DNA from: Anticarsia gemmatalis
Taxonomy: Eukaryota; Arthropoda; Insecta; Lepidoptera; Erebidae
Assembly (NCBI RefSeq): GCF_050436995.1
Contig: NC_134758.1
Span: 6,262,001-6,326,000 of the forward strand
DNA length: 64,000 bases
Reading direction: 5' to 3'
Shown here: positions 43,901 through 58,100 of the stretch, piece after piece
Position numbering within the stretch: position 1 is the first letter of the stretch
Layout of the letters: each line of letters begins with the position of its first letter
The notes under the pieces: generated by a model
Told to the model about the DNA's origin: nothing
The model's input: only the letters and a program-made list of their open reading frames with translations
Databases searched by the model: none
Program-made: the position numbers and the translations under genes

Positions 43901-46118
43901 GGTAATTTATGAACCATGAGACGGCAAAACTCTAAGTTTCAGCCAGTAAATAAAAAAAAAATAAGATTTCTTAAATTGTATATATGTATCCATCGATTTT
44001 AAAATCAATGTCCGTAATTTAATACTGGTTCGTTACGTCGAGGTCTGCCGACGCGTGTACAATAAACGGTGCAACAACCTGCATCGGACACGCTTGGATG
44101 TTCGTTGATATAATTTGTGCAGCGTTTGAGTTTAAACATTCAGAGTCTTCATTATTTTTAAAGACATCTACATTAAGTATAATAATGCAAAATTTGCAAA
44201 ATAATGGATTTCTTTGTGAACCTTTGTTATTGCTACCTAAAATAGAAGGGATTTTTCTGACTCTGTAAGCTTAAGATGTTATCCTCTGGAAATGCTAGAA
44301 GATGCGGAACCGTATTAAACCATATAAAGACTCTATCTCATACGAAGATGTAACTATGCGTAGAGAGGGCGATCCCGTTCTTACTTATTGACGAGCAAAG
44401 AGAGAGGATATCTTTGTAATTTGTAATTATGATCGTGTGGTTAATCGGCGACACGTCACGTTATCACATTATAATAACGGCTCTATTAGCAGATTGGTTT
44501 TACTACTCACACACATTATTAACGAAATAATACTGCCCGAGTTTTCCTCAATGACTATTACAAAATATCTGAATAATAACGTTAAGATCACACACAAAAT
44601 CAGATGTTTACTTTGTTTTCTGATTGTGGCAATATTTCCACATGTTATATACTCGAGTTATTTCTTAGGTAATTATAATAAATGTCTCTAGATAGTTCTG
44701 ATAGTTTTGCACACGTTGCTTATTTGTTTAACAGAACACGTCAGAATATCGGACAAAAACTGATTAATAAGTCAAACGAAATGTTGCTTCCTCCGACTGC
44801 AGCTCTCTTACATTGAAGATAGCTGTCTAAACGTTTTTATACCATAGTATATACTTGTAATGGTAATTACTTCAACAGACTGAGACACGATATAGATGTG
44901 TGAATCAATTTATAAAATTTAATTGCTCATTAGTGATTAATGATAATGTCTGCTGGATCACGCAAGTAAATAATGTTATCCAGTTGGTAGAGGTGTGTCA
45001 CATGATAGCTATGACCAAGCATGTCTGGGGCTCTATAACACTTCGGTATTTTAGTTATACGATATCGGACGTATAGATCAGCGTTTAATGACACGGTAAT
45101 AAGACTCTAAAATTTAGAAAATTAATACAATAATTTTAATGTGGCCAAGTGTAAAACAATTTCGTTCACTAGATCACGGGCACCAATTACCTACACCTAT
45201 GAGCTAGGACAAGTGCCGCTTGAACGCGTCTACTCGATCAGAGACCTTGGAATTCAGTTTGACTCTAAACTAGACTTTCGCGAACATATTAGAAACATAT
45301 GTAAATCGGCCAACAAATGTTTAGGTTTTATAATTAGAATGTCATCCCAGTTCAATAGTATCAAAGCCATTAAGCTCCTTTATAACGCATACGTACGTAG
45401 TAAGCTAGAATACAATGCGGTAATATGGAACCCGCGTGAAAAGTTATACAATTTAATGATTGAAAAAGTACAAAAAAAGTTTGCGAGATTTGTATATAAA
45501 CGTCAATTTGGATTTTATCCCCTTTTATACCCATCTTTATTCGTGACTGGAATGGTTGGTCTAAATACTCTGGAATTTAGACGTAGATTTATGCTTATCT
45601 TACATTATTACTTAATAATATCAGGGCAAGTAGATAATCCATCGGTGCGCGAGTGCATACACTTATATGTCCCTAACCAATATATTCGTGGTGCGGGAAG
45701 GCGGCAACACCGATTGCTCATATGCCCACCATCATGGCACTCTGCTCGCGTCACCAATAGTCCCACTATCAGAGCCATACAACTTACTAATGATCTCTTG
45801 CAAAGTAATAGGGATGTTGACCTATTTTTTGACAAAACAAACACTATAATTTATGAAATTAAATCATTTCTTAATCATTCAATACAAAAATAAATTAATA
45901 TCTAATAATAAATCAATAATTATATTTGTTAATAATCTCTAATACCGTTTAAGATAATATTATTTTGTAATGTTAACTTTAATTCTGATATGTTTTTTTG
46001 TTGTAATTCCATAGCTGTATTTTATATCATGTATTATTCGAATGTCGTTTTCTGTTTGTATATTACGGTACATAAGCAAATTGGCATTTATGCTGTAAGC
46101 TTATGTACTATGTGTGTA

Positions 46119-46161
<43 letters not shown>

Positions 46162-49100
46162 ATACAAATATTCGGTGTTCATGGAGTATTTCTGAAATAG
46201 TGATTACTTTTCAGATGAGTCGAATGTTGCTTATTAAAATCTCTACAATTAATCAGTAAATTCTTTATTAAGAACTTAGGTATTTATATGAAGCAACAAT
46301 AATACCTTTGTATATATATATAAAATAAGATAAATACGTATGTAGAGCAATCACTGCAAAGGCTAGAGGTGTGTCGAATTATCTCGTCAGATACATAGAC
46401 GTTATATTTAAAGCGAGCTAACAATCACGCACCGTTATAATGACATACCGAGGTTAGAGGTTGTAACCTGTGATATAACGTTATGCCAAATATCATGCCT
46501 AATGATATATTATAATCGTTATTTTGAACCGATAACTGCACACGTTCTGGATTACTGTGGTGGTACGTCATGGAAGCAACCACGTTAACTAAGGTCAATA
46601 AACCTGATCAGACTTTGTTTGAAAGGCTATTGAAGCAATGCTTTGACTTACACGAAATAAGGAATAGGAAATATCAAATATTAATCTAATTTTGTTGCTT
46701 ATAAAATATACAATGCAATAGAACTCACGAATAAAAACAGATTTTATGTCCACCTGTCTTCAAAAAAATAGCTTAAAGACTTGAAACTTTTTATAGAGGG
46801 GTACTATTTTACACAATTCATGAAAATCATTATAATATATACTTATTTAGAAACAGATTCTTATGAATATATAAATATTTAACTAATAATAACTTGACTT
46901 AACAAACTGCTTTGATTAATCAACTGAAATTAATGTAAATTCTTTAAGGTTGCTCGCTGCATAAATATGTTTCAATTGCTAACTATGATATACATATGTA
47001 GTAAACATTCAGGCAGTTCGCAACTGCACAAAAATAAATAAGCCGCCAATTATGTATAGACATAACGATATCATATTCTTATAATTGTTTTTATCGTTCC
47101 TGCAAATAAATACAGTATCTACTCATATGATTCGATAAAGATCACAATTAATGCAAATTTCAATATGTCCTTAAATTGATGTGACTCATTTACAGCCAGT
47201 TTTATCCAGAAGTTTTGCTTCGGAGCCTAATCGGATCGATAGTGAAAAAAGTTATATAAGCTTCACAGTAAGTTTGTCACGATGATGTCAGCAATAAATT
47301 GTTTCCTATCTGATATGATTGGTCTCAAATCTCAAATAAAAGGATTATGTATCACGCTGTGACGATACGTATTTATCGATAAGTTAAGAGTAATCAGCAA
47401 CCGTCCCCCCGGAGGTGTGTCACCTATTACAAACAACATGACTGTCTAAAATGCAATCTAATGCTGAGTTACCGTAGATGAGCTCATCTTTAATCGTAGC
47501 TAGATAAAAACCGATATTGATAATAGCTCTAACTTCAGACTCACCAGGCCGATTCTTGGTTTCCAGTTACTCATACGCTAGATCAAAGGTCGATTTATAA
47601 GAATTGTTACTACAGCGTCTTCGAGGCCGAATTTCTGATAACCTAACCCAGAAGCAATCGCTTTTCTTCTTCGGGGTTTTTCCGACAGAATCGACGGATT
47701 ATTTACCGTCTATATATTTCTAAAAGTTAACCACACGTGACAACAAACAAACATTTTAACCTGTATTTCATGGCGAAACCGTCGACTGGTGACTTCAAGA
47801 ATTATTTCCTGGCGCAGGCTTCGCCAGCCGAGCTAAAACTTTACACAGATAGTAGTAGTCACACGTCGTGCGGTATATTTTTTATTGGGCATGTATTAGT
47901 GTTGGCTTCTGTGCTTCTTCTTCTAGACGCAATTGCTCTAAGTTACCACTATTTACGCTACGAAAACTAAAACTAAGCTTCTCCAAAAGTAAGTTGATAA
48001 GAAAAGCTTTAACAGGGAGTCGACTAGTTTCAAATTGTAAATGTTTTACTGATCTCTTTATAAAAAAAATCCGATCGAATTGGTCGATGGTCGATCAATT
48101 ACGTAAGATAGAAACTTCAATCAAACTAACAACTAAGACTAGAACAGAATTATACCGATGCATGTTTCTGGTACACCTTACACAACCACTATAATTCACA
48201 TTTTTCCGGTAATAACCTCAAAAGATTGCAGCTATCTAGGTATTGTTCAAATTTTTCAAGCTAAATAATTGTAACAACCTACAGCATTGGAAAGTCTTCA
48301 AATTACGCAAAATCTTCGGTTTCTGCGCCTAATTTGTTTTCGTAATTAGATACATCGGATACAAAATTACTTGAAGTGAGAAATAAATGCATACTCGACT
48401 TTAAACGTAAATTAATAACGTCGCGTTGTAAATTGCAGCGACACTAAATTTCACAATAAAATTCGCATAACCTTAGAAACCAACTAAATAAGAAATTCGT
48501 CAAAAAGATACACATTATTGTGGCTTCTTTCAGTAACTTACCTCTGCTTAGCTCTGCTACCAGTCGAGTTAGAAGTCGCATTAACAGTCTTATTCTAATG
48601 TTTAAATATTGTATAAACCATTTAACACGTTACATCAAAAAACAGAGCAGTAGTTTTTGCGTTTTTGAAAGAAAAGCGCCAATCCTTTAACCTGCCAACC
48701 TTATGAAGTATTTAACATAAAAATATAAATACCTTGTTTGCATGTGTTGTCTAGCTGCTGCAGAAGATCGTTGGCGAGCTCGGCGCGACTGGGCTTGATC
48801 TCAGGGGGTGATGGGGGATACAAGCTGGCGGTCGCGTCGTCGTGGTGGAACCCGTCATATTCGCTCTTCGGTGCAGCGCTTGGGAAGTTCTTAAGAATAT
48901 CTGGAGGACAAAAGAGACTCATTTTTGAAATATATCCATGATTTTTGACAGGACCACGAATGTAAAAACATGCTGATATATTCATAAATGTTGCATCAGC
49001 CATGATAAAAATCTCTATGATACATATTTTTCTGATAAAAGTAGGAAGAATCATAAATCAAAGGTAAATTGCGCTTTTAAAAAACACTTTACGTAACAAG

Positions 49101-52100
49101 CTTTGATTGCTGTAATGTATAAAATTTGTACTTAATTTAATAAAGTAATTATTGTAGACAAAATCAATCTTTCTGTGTAACATTAGGATAAGTATTGTCC
49201 TTGTTTCGTTGACATTAGAATCGGAAACCACGGCCTGTGTATCCAGCCGAAACGTGTTAAGAGCAGAGATACCTCACAATATTCAGCTAATATTTAGAAC
49301 AAAACACAATCCAATGTAAATATTAATTCGTGTTACATATATCACACATTGACACACCCTTTATGATATAGAACCCCCCCCCCCTTTTTTCGAAATCTAA
49401 AATTTATATTTTTTTTTCCGAAACGATTAATCCAAAATATTATTAAGTAACCAATGCATAATCGCATTAATCCTATAATAATAATAAATAAAACTAATCG
49501 GTGAAAACATATTAAAAAATCTTACTTTGAAACAGCGACATCTGGAAATCTCTACACGAATCACATAATCCATTGTTTTTATAACAACACATTTTTATTT
49601 CACTATATATTTACGATTAAAAAGAAAATACTGTTATGCGAATTTAATATTAAAATATAATTAGAGCAATGCGAGTGTATAAGTCGAAGAAGCTTCAAGG
49701 TAAGTAGCTTAGATAAGTAGTGTACAAAATACAGCGTGAGGAGCGAAGACGTCAATATATATATGAACCATATCTGTCGCACAATTACGTCAAAGCAACG
49801 CCCAGATGTCGTGATGCTTTAAATCTTGGCTGATAATGTCATAACAATAATTTCTGTTATTATAAAAACATCTCTACATGCCTCATTTATCACATTATTC
49901 ATTATATACCATTATTTCCAGAATAATACAATCGAAAGAGAGGATGGTTTTTAAAAGTAGCCTATTTATGATCATAATTTTTTTTTTAAAGACCGAGATC
50001 CGAGGCCACAGCTTAAATACATATTTATTGATTGGTAATTTCCACAAATCCCGATACTTTTATATGGCCATTTAATCAGTTATTTAGAGGCAAATAAGGT
50101 CAATCAGACTAATCATAATGTATCATGGTAAACAAGTGTGACTTGAAAGCTATAGGTACTATCTCATCCTTCTATATATAAAAAAATCTTTGTATTTTAT
50201 CCTCGAGGTGTGTTTGGTTTGACACAAATGCGGACACATAGGAGGTGTTAAGTACCGATGCCAGTACTTTTTTGGCTCCTCCGTATTTTTGACCGTAGTT
50301 TTGTTATATTTTGACGTTAATCAGGTAATGAGGAGGGATATTTTTATTCAACGGTTTTCTGTAGTTATTTCATTATAGTGTGAATTTTTATTTATGATGT
50401 TATTTTTTTTATCTGTCAATTTCTTTAAATCTCAAAGTTCTCGCCATGCTGATTGAACCATACGACATTTGATAATGTTAATACTCACAATATTTTTAGT
50501 ATACATTTTACCACTACTGGGTACTACAATTTATTCAAGATATCGAGATGTTATATGTAAATAATTTAATAATGGAAAAACGTGCAAAGCTGAAGTGTAA
50601 AAAAATCGCCAGACTGATTAGGCCGGATACATTCAGCAAAGATGAGCAATTACCGCCACAAAATAGATGCCTCAGGATGGTCGGAATCATAGTATTATAT
50701 TGAGGGACCTGAAAGTCTAGGGAGCGAGTCCCCGGGAACACAGAACCAAGTTAGTAATTAATTATAGGATCATAAAACTAACATACTTAACATAATTCAT
50801 CTCAACTATTTTCTCATTACATCTTTCTATGGCTTAATTGTCATTGAAATATTAGAAAACCCAAGAGATCAGAATAATCGGTAAAAGTTCGTTTGCACAA
50901 GTAAGTAAAGTACCTCTCAGGGGCTACCAGCCGGGGACATATCCAAGATTAGGTTGATTGGGTGTGAATTGAAATAATTATACGTAATTTTGCACTCGCC
51001 ATAGCGCACGCATGACAGTGCATAAAAAACTTCTAAGGCAAAATGCTAATGTATAGCAGCGTCAGCGAGTGGGCGTGTCTACTGGGCTGTCTCTAGGCAA
51101 TTGTAGCAGAAAATGAATAAGTTACAAGATGTTTTAATAAATGCACTTGTAAATTCTAAGGATTATTTTAAGGATTGTACGGTTATCTAAACCTAACCTG
51201 CATCGCAACAAAAATAATCTGAATGAACATTGAACTACTTGTTATAGCAAAACAATCTAGCACGTCTATTTCAATACAACCGAAAATATGATTACTGGGC
51301 TGACAGAATTTATATATTTTTGTGGTGTTCTTTTTTAGAGATTGTTTGAAGGACAATTTTTAAACTCGGTACTAGTTCTATCGACTAGCCAGTAGCTCAA
51401 TTCTCTATTACTATCGACTCCCGACAACCGAAAAGTCATCGATAAATTTTGTATGAAAATCGGATCAGCGCTCTCTGACGGGTCGTAGGAAATATTTTGG
51501 CAGTACATTCTAAATGTCAAAATTTCGATAGCTAGCCGGTTGTCGGTAGTCGATAGTGGTACAGAATCGAGGTACAGTACCTCGATTCTGTACATTCGAT
51601 ACTAACGTCACGCTATCGAATACCATACATTGGTATCGAGCTACTCGTTAGGAAACCGGCAGCAATCCGGCAGAGAATCGCGACCTATCGAGTATCGAAA
51701 ACTTGACATTTAAAGTGAGAAAAAGGTTCGTTCTGAAAATTTGTTCTTTAAACAAAAATTTTTTGGTAATAATTGTGTATAAATTATTTTAAATAAGTAT
51801 ATTATATAGTGGATAAAAAATAATCATGAAAGGTATTATTCTCATAAATAATATTTATAGTGTACTTTAAACGGTAAGTAAAAATAAATCAATAATATAA
51901 AAATATAATAATTAATGTTGTTCAACGAAACATTATCAACACAAAAAAAGAATCATCGTTTTTTTTTTCTCACGTTGAAACAATACCTATTGAGCCTCGT
52001 TGGCCTAGTCTTCCTAAAATTATATTACCTAATATTGATTATTTAAATAATTTATTAAAATTAAAAATGGAAAGAATATTTTGTTTCGAAATTCGAATTT

Positions 52101-55100
52101 CGAATTGCCCCAAGAGCGCTCCAACAAAAATAAATATTTAATTTTATTTTATTTTAATGTTTGGTGAAAAATGGCGCCATGGAAGAACATAGTTGTTTGC
52201 AAAAATCCGCTAGGGGCGCTGATCAATTTTTCATACAAAATTTTTCGATAGTGAGTCGGTAGTCGATACTCGATAGTTGTACAGAATCGCGGTACAGCTT
52301 TCGACGTTTAAAATTACTTGAAGAACATAGTTCTTACAAAATACGCTAGGGGCGCTGATCCATTTTCGAACAAAATTCAACGATAGTCGATAGTGGTAGG
52401 AAATCACACCACTGAAATAATATGAACTTCGTATAAATAAATATATGATAACTGCAGAACCTATATTTAAACATCACGTGTTGTAAATATTGAAAATGTA
52501 AGTAGGATAAATAAAGCAATTTCAATAAAAATATATTCCTACATAACACATGCGCCCTAAGACAAACAAGTCGTTGAGAGATGTTATAAAATTAAATGTC
52601 AAAACATATTTTCATTGGATACAAGATAAATAATGGAAACTAGCAAATAAGAGATAATATGCAGTTGAAAACATGGCCAGAGGCCAGTAACTCGAAACAA
52701 ATATGTTTTTAGAAGTTGGCTGATGACGTTATTCCTTATCGCCGAACTACTGTGACTTGCCACTCGGCAAAACATTATCATGACACACCCACGTTTTTGA
52801 CATAGCAACCAGTAAGTACCTATGCTTTAAACCTATTCCAAGCAAGAGATAAGTATTGTTTTACTTTATCTCGTGGAGATTTAATATAATATATGACGTT
52901 AAACAATTTTGCTCCGTTCTCATGTGGTTACTGGTCACTTTTGACCTTTGATCTCATTTTTTTTATATAAATAATGGAAAAATATTGGGGGACAAAAAAT
53001 ATTATTTATAAATGGATATAATGTATATTTTTTTAGTAAGTACAAGTACGTAATATTTAGTTAAAACAACAGTGTAGTAACTAGCCCCGAATTAAAATAA
53101 TCAGTATCTTTAGCCCTATTAACAAGTGCCTTACACCTTGTTAAGTTGAGAATCTTATGTATTGAGTAATCAGGCACGTGAGTCGGGAAAATATATTTAT
53201 TACATTTGGGTTTTTTTTAGCGTATTAGAGTTGCACTGCTACATAGTTTTCTTTGAGCACAGAAAGATGGGGCTTGGACCATCCACTTTTTAAATACAGA
53301 TTTGCAATTTGAAACTTATTTCGGTAGTTATGTGATATTTTTTATGTATAAAAAAATCGTTAATTTAGTTGTATAATGCAAAAGAAGTTAGTTCAAATTA
53401 TAATTACAAATCAATTCGTTATGTCATGGACAATAGATTCAGTCAGAATAAGAAGAATAGGCAAAAAATGACAATGATAAATCTAAAGAGCTGAATTTAA
53501 CCTAGAAGTCTAGCAGTTTATTAGGACGGCTTATTTATAAATTAGCATAATTATGTAATTATAATGGCTTATACATTTTTTCGATTGGTGCTACTTCCAT
53601 ACTTCGCCTTGTCTACAAACGAATTATTTCAATTTACTAATACTGCAGATTTTTTTTTTTAATTTTCTCTTATATTACAATACCAGATCTTTTGTAAGTG
53701 GCTACTTATATGAGAAGCTAAAAGTGTGGTTAATTAGTGCTCCCCTTTATTGATTATACACAGCAAAAAAGTACGTGAGGTTTATCAATATTTCATTTAA
53801 TGTCAAACCGTTGCTCTTGTTAAAATACCATACACTTAATAATATGGTTTGAAATGTTACTATGTAGAGCGAGAAACAAATCTAAGATTAATATAAGAGT
53901 CTAAGAATATAGATCATTTATCATCAATAATATATTTTTAGAAATAACAATTTTAAACACGTATCTATAAGTAATAGTCGTGTAGCGACTGGAATATTAT
54001 AATAATCGACGTTGACCTAACACATTGCTATCAGTGTGCATGAGGTGAGTTCGTGGGGGTGCTGGCGCGTCAGGAATAAACCACATTAATTATAAGCTGT
54101 GTCAAACGGTCACACGAGATAATGTAATGGCCTGATAACAATAGAACGACTTATGATAAACGAGAACTTCAGGATACTGCGTGGAGTGATCGAGGGAGGC
54201 CCGCTCGCTCTTATGTAATACTAACCAACTGAATGCGTCAATGTTTTTTTTTCTCGTACCTATAGAGACTTTTATCTAACAGAACCCATTACATTTCTAT
54301 AATGTAACCGATCTTCGTATATTAATAATGAATTAAGAACGTGATTTAACTAGTAAAAATATCGAATAGAAGCATATTAAAGGGGTTTCTGTTTCTGAAG
54401 CTTAAGTTTAAGGAGCTTTATACCAATATACAGGTTATTTTACTGTACATTACGTACTCTGGTACTAGTAACTGCTATCGTTTTATTTAAACTATCCCAG
54501 CGACTTGAACCAGTTAATTATATTGTACATTTTTCTTGTTGAAACTATAACTATAATTTATAAAGGATAAGAGAAGTGTCTGTTTCATTTTCATCCACAA
54601 TTTTTGTTAACCCATTACTGTCCCACTGCAGAGCAAGGGTGTTCTCCCGAACAAGGGAGGGGTTAGGCATTAAGTCCACCACGCTGGCCAAGTGCGGGTT
54701 GGGGACTTTGCATGCCCTCAATAAATGCATTAAACAAATATATTATCAAAAAAAGCTCAAGTACATTGTAGAACGCAGGTACTGGCTATCAAATGAAAAT
54801 GCTGATAAAAATCAGTAAATCTGTATATTATGACCTCGTCTATATTTTGGTAAATGCTAATTAGCAAACATTAATTATATTTGTACATATATCTTAACTG
54901 ACATAGGTTTTTCAGAATCATTTCCTTATTTGCACTGATACGTTATCAGCACAAACAAGGTAAATTGTTTCAGCGCCAGATGTTCAAATTGTATTATCAG
55001 AAAATGTATTTGAATAAAAGGCGAACTTTGAAACAACCACGTGTAGTCTAGAAGAGTTTAAAAAACCCATCTTAAATGAATGCGTGTACTTACTTATATA

Positions 55101-58100
55101 TTTTTTGTTTACTTTGGTGACTATCCTGCCTTTAGTATTAATAAAATATTTGAAAATCGCATTATTTCGACTGCCAAGCAACCGTATCGAAACCCTATTT
55201 CTATGTCATATTTAAGGTCAAGAAATGTTGAAAAGACAAAACAGCAATACAAAGTTAGCAAACTATTAAACTTTATTGAACTAATAATATACATTTTAAC
55301 GAGCACGTATGCGATACTTGTATCTCTGAACATAAAAATTCCATGATACAGTACAGCAACGCTTACGACAACGCAATAATAGTTCAATAGATAATTAAGA
55401 TCACTTATTATCTGGCGGTGCCAAATAAGGTCATCGATTAATGTCGCGTGTGCTTCTGTTGCACACGTTCAGCTCTCAATGTACAATTAGATACCTACGA
55501 GACGGTTTAATGCCAGTATCATACTGACAAGGACAATTAGATAAAATACCAGTTATAAGAGAATTTAGGGGGAAACTGTTGGAATTAGCCCGCCCACTTA
55601 AGTAAACTCTCATGACGTGTCTTTAAAAACAGTAAGCTGCTAGGTTATTGGTTGCCGCCACTTTATTATATAAAATTTTATCTACTGTCTATATGTTTTT
55701 GCAGGACTATCTGAATTTATATTTTGATACATATTTGCTAGACAAAAACTCTTTACACAATGACAATGTATAAAAACAAACTCACTTTCGTGGCATAACT
55801 GTTTGTGATATCTAACAGTATAGAGACCTCCCTAGCTTTCCATGCGACCTCTAGTGTTACACTGGACAAGCACGTGCAAGCAGTGGAATATATTCATGAA
55901 AATTTGAATAATAAGCACGTTTTAGATAAATGAAAAAAAAGATAAAACGTGAAATGCTGACACGTGGCGTAACAGTAGGTGTGGTCACAACGCTCTCCTA
56001 TTGGCTGAGTTTTATGGGCATATTCACTCGCTGGAAGCCAATAAAAATGCAGTGTCTGTATCAGAACAAATAACATTCGGTTTAAGTTATCAACGACGTG
56101 AATCATAATTTTATATGACAAATATAAAAGCTCATTAATGATTACAGTTTTTATATCTTTGAGTGGAAAATACCAAATCTGGAAACAAAGACGTCAATAT
56201 TATAAAAAAAACTATTTTTTAACTGCTGCCTAAAAAAATAAAAACTGTAGTATCCTCTTTCAAACATAGAATATAGGCATATCTGTAAATTACATACCAT
56301 AGTTTAATCTCTACAGGGTTTGACTAAACTACATGTTTACACGTTAGACATACTGGTCAACAGTTAAATGTCAAAACGACCAAGATTCTCTGCTCTATAA
56401 ATCGAAGACATAGTTACTAAAATTCACCCCCCACTTAGGCGCTACGCCAGCATACGAAATAGCAACGCTTTTTTATCTTTTACTGTGTTTCATTATATTG
56501 TTCTTGAAACTAAATACATCATACGATTTGTGAAACTTAAGCCGGAATTTAAGCCTTCCGAACCTCCGTTCCATTATATCACATCTTAAATATTCCAAAA
56601 GATATGATTACTTAAATAATTGCTAAGAATAGCAATATACTGATAAGAGTTGTCCCTCGACCCGGAAACATGATAATATGCGCGTAATTTTATATTCGTT
56701 ACTTCTATTGCGAATTTCATGAATCGAGCGCACTACAGACTAATAGGTCACTTCAAGATACGCACAATTTGATACCAATTAATTATTCAGTTACGATATC
56801 ACTTAATTTTTTTAATTAATTAAATTTTAACTTATACCTTTATGTTATAGATTTACCTAATTATTAAATAACATACTTATTTAAAATTCTTAAAATAAAA
56901 GGTTGTCAAAGAAAATATACCTAGGTTTCAAATTAAGATCAGGAGTGACAGATGAAAAAAACAATTGCCCTATTTCTTGAAAAGTTAAATTATATTTATA
57001 AGTGGCGACTGTTATGAGCTAATAATAATAAATAATATTTTTTTGACAAAATATTATTGAAAACGTGTAGCGCAACTTTAACTCCATTTATAGAAAAAAA
57101 AAATAAAACATAGGTAACAGAAACGAGTTCCTAGTAGAAATAAATAGCAATACGACGTGACGTGTTTACAAGCTATTTGAGTAGCAGTCAATGTTATATA
57201 AATCAAACACTTAACTGTTCACAGCAAGTGTTCTTAGAAGGACAATTAATTGCGGTCCAAAGACCAATGTACCATGTATTTAGACTACACACTACTAGTA
57301 TATCGATAGAACAGTATTCGAGCTTTAATACAGTACATTTTAGTTGTTTCACATCTTTTTTCGCCGCCAATTCCGAAAACTTGATTAAGATTATATAATA
57401 AAAAGTGTGGCCTGGCGGTAAATTCACTCTCTGTATCATTGACTATCATAAGTGTCAGCATTTGACCTATATGAATAAATGATTTGATTTTGATTTTTGA
57501 TTTTATATATTTTAAAAATTAAATAAATTTGAATGGCGTATTACTTTCTTGGTAATATGTGCAATAATAGCTACATGCACTGTATGTCTAGCAAATGTGA
57601 AGGTTATTTAAGTTTAATTTGTAATTTTGCCATTTGAAGGATTTTTGACGTTACGGGCTTGGGCGTAAACACTCCTTCAATTAGCTGTACTTGACATACG
57701 ATTGAAATAATGTCTGCTATAGAAAAAAAATCATCATCTACTTGGAAAGAAACTTACCTTAGACTTAAAACGTCGTCTAGTCTGAAAATGCTTGAACAAT
57801 ATCGACATTATACTTTGAATAGCAATGAATAGCCTTTCTTGTTCTTATATTTCCTACGTATTTAATTTATAATACTATATTATTTATTTTTATTAATAAG
57901 TTTAATTATAAATTAAAAGTATTAAATACGAGTCTTGCTTAGCTTTAAGTCACTAATTCGTACATTATCATATCTTGGTTAATATTATTGCAAATCCCGG
58001 ATTTCGGTATACTGCATGAATCTTTGATAATACCTATGATTTACATTGGGACAAGACCGAATAAGTTTTAACAGCATCATGCGGCACATCTAAGATATCA

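Larger units (their letters stand above)
40913..48732 (-). other. ATF4 intron 3 (about 7.8 kb)
   Basis: Bounded by GTATTT and TTTGCAG. It contains a GC-rich and dinucleotide-repeat patch near 43520-43610 and an antisense, 5'-truncated LINE with its tail (45126-46164). The remaining AT-rich sequence (40913-43500, 43620-45120, 46170-48732) carries only short chance open frames. Confidence 0.65.

Noticed and set aside
45608..45844. 78-codon minus-strand frame
   Set aside because: Shadow of the LINE reverse-transcriptase frame.
48701..49054. Minus frame starting MILPTFIRK as an alternative ATF4 start
   Set aside because: Residues before 48900 are intron read-through ahead of a good acceptor; no evidence for a start there beyond the weak promoter-like motifs.
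49668..49699. Short plus-strand exon ending CTTCAAG|GTAAGTAG
   Set aside because: Good donor but only about 11 codons, no acceptor, and no partner exons on the plus strand.
56000..56042. Inverted pair of CCAAT boxes (ATTGGCT ... AGCCAAT) as a promoter
   Set aside because: Two short motifs without a start-site signal or exon; the spacing does not fit an ER-stress element.
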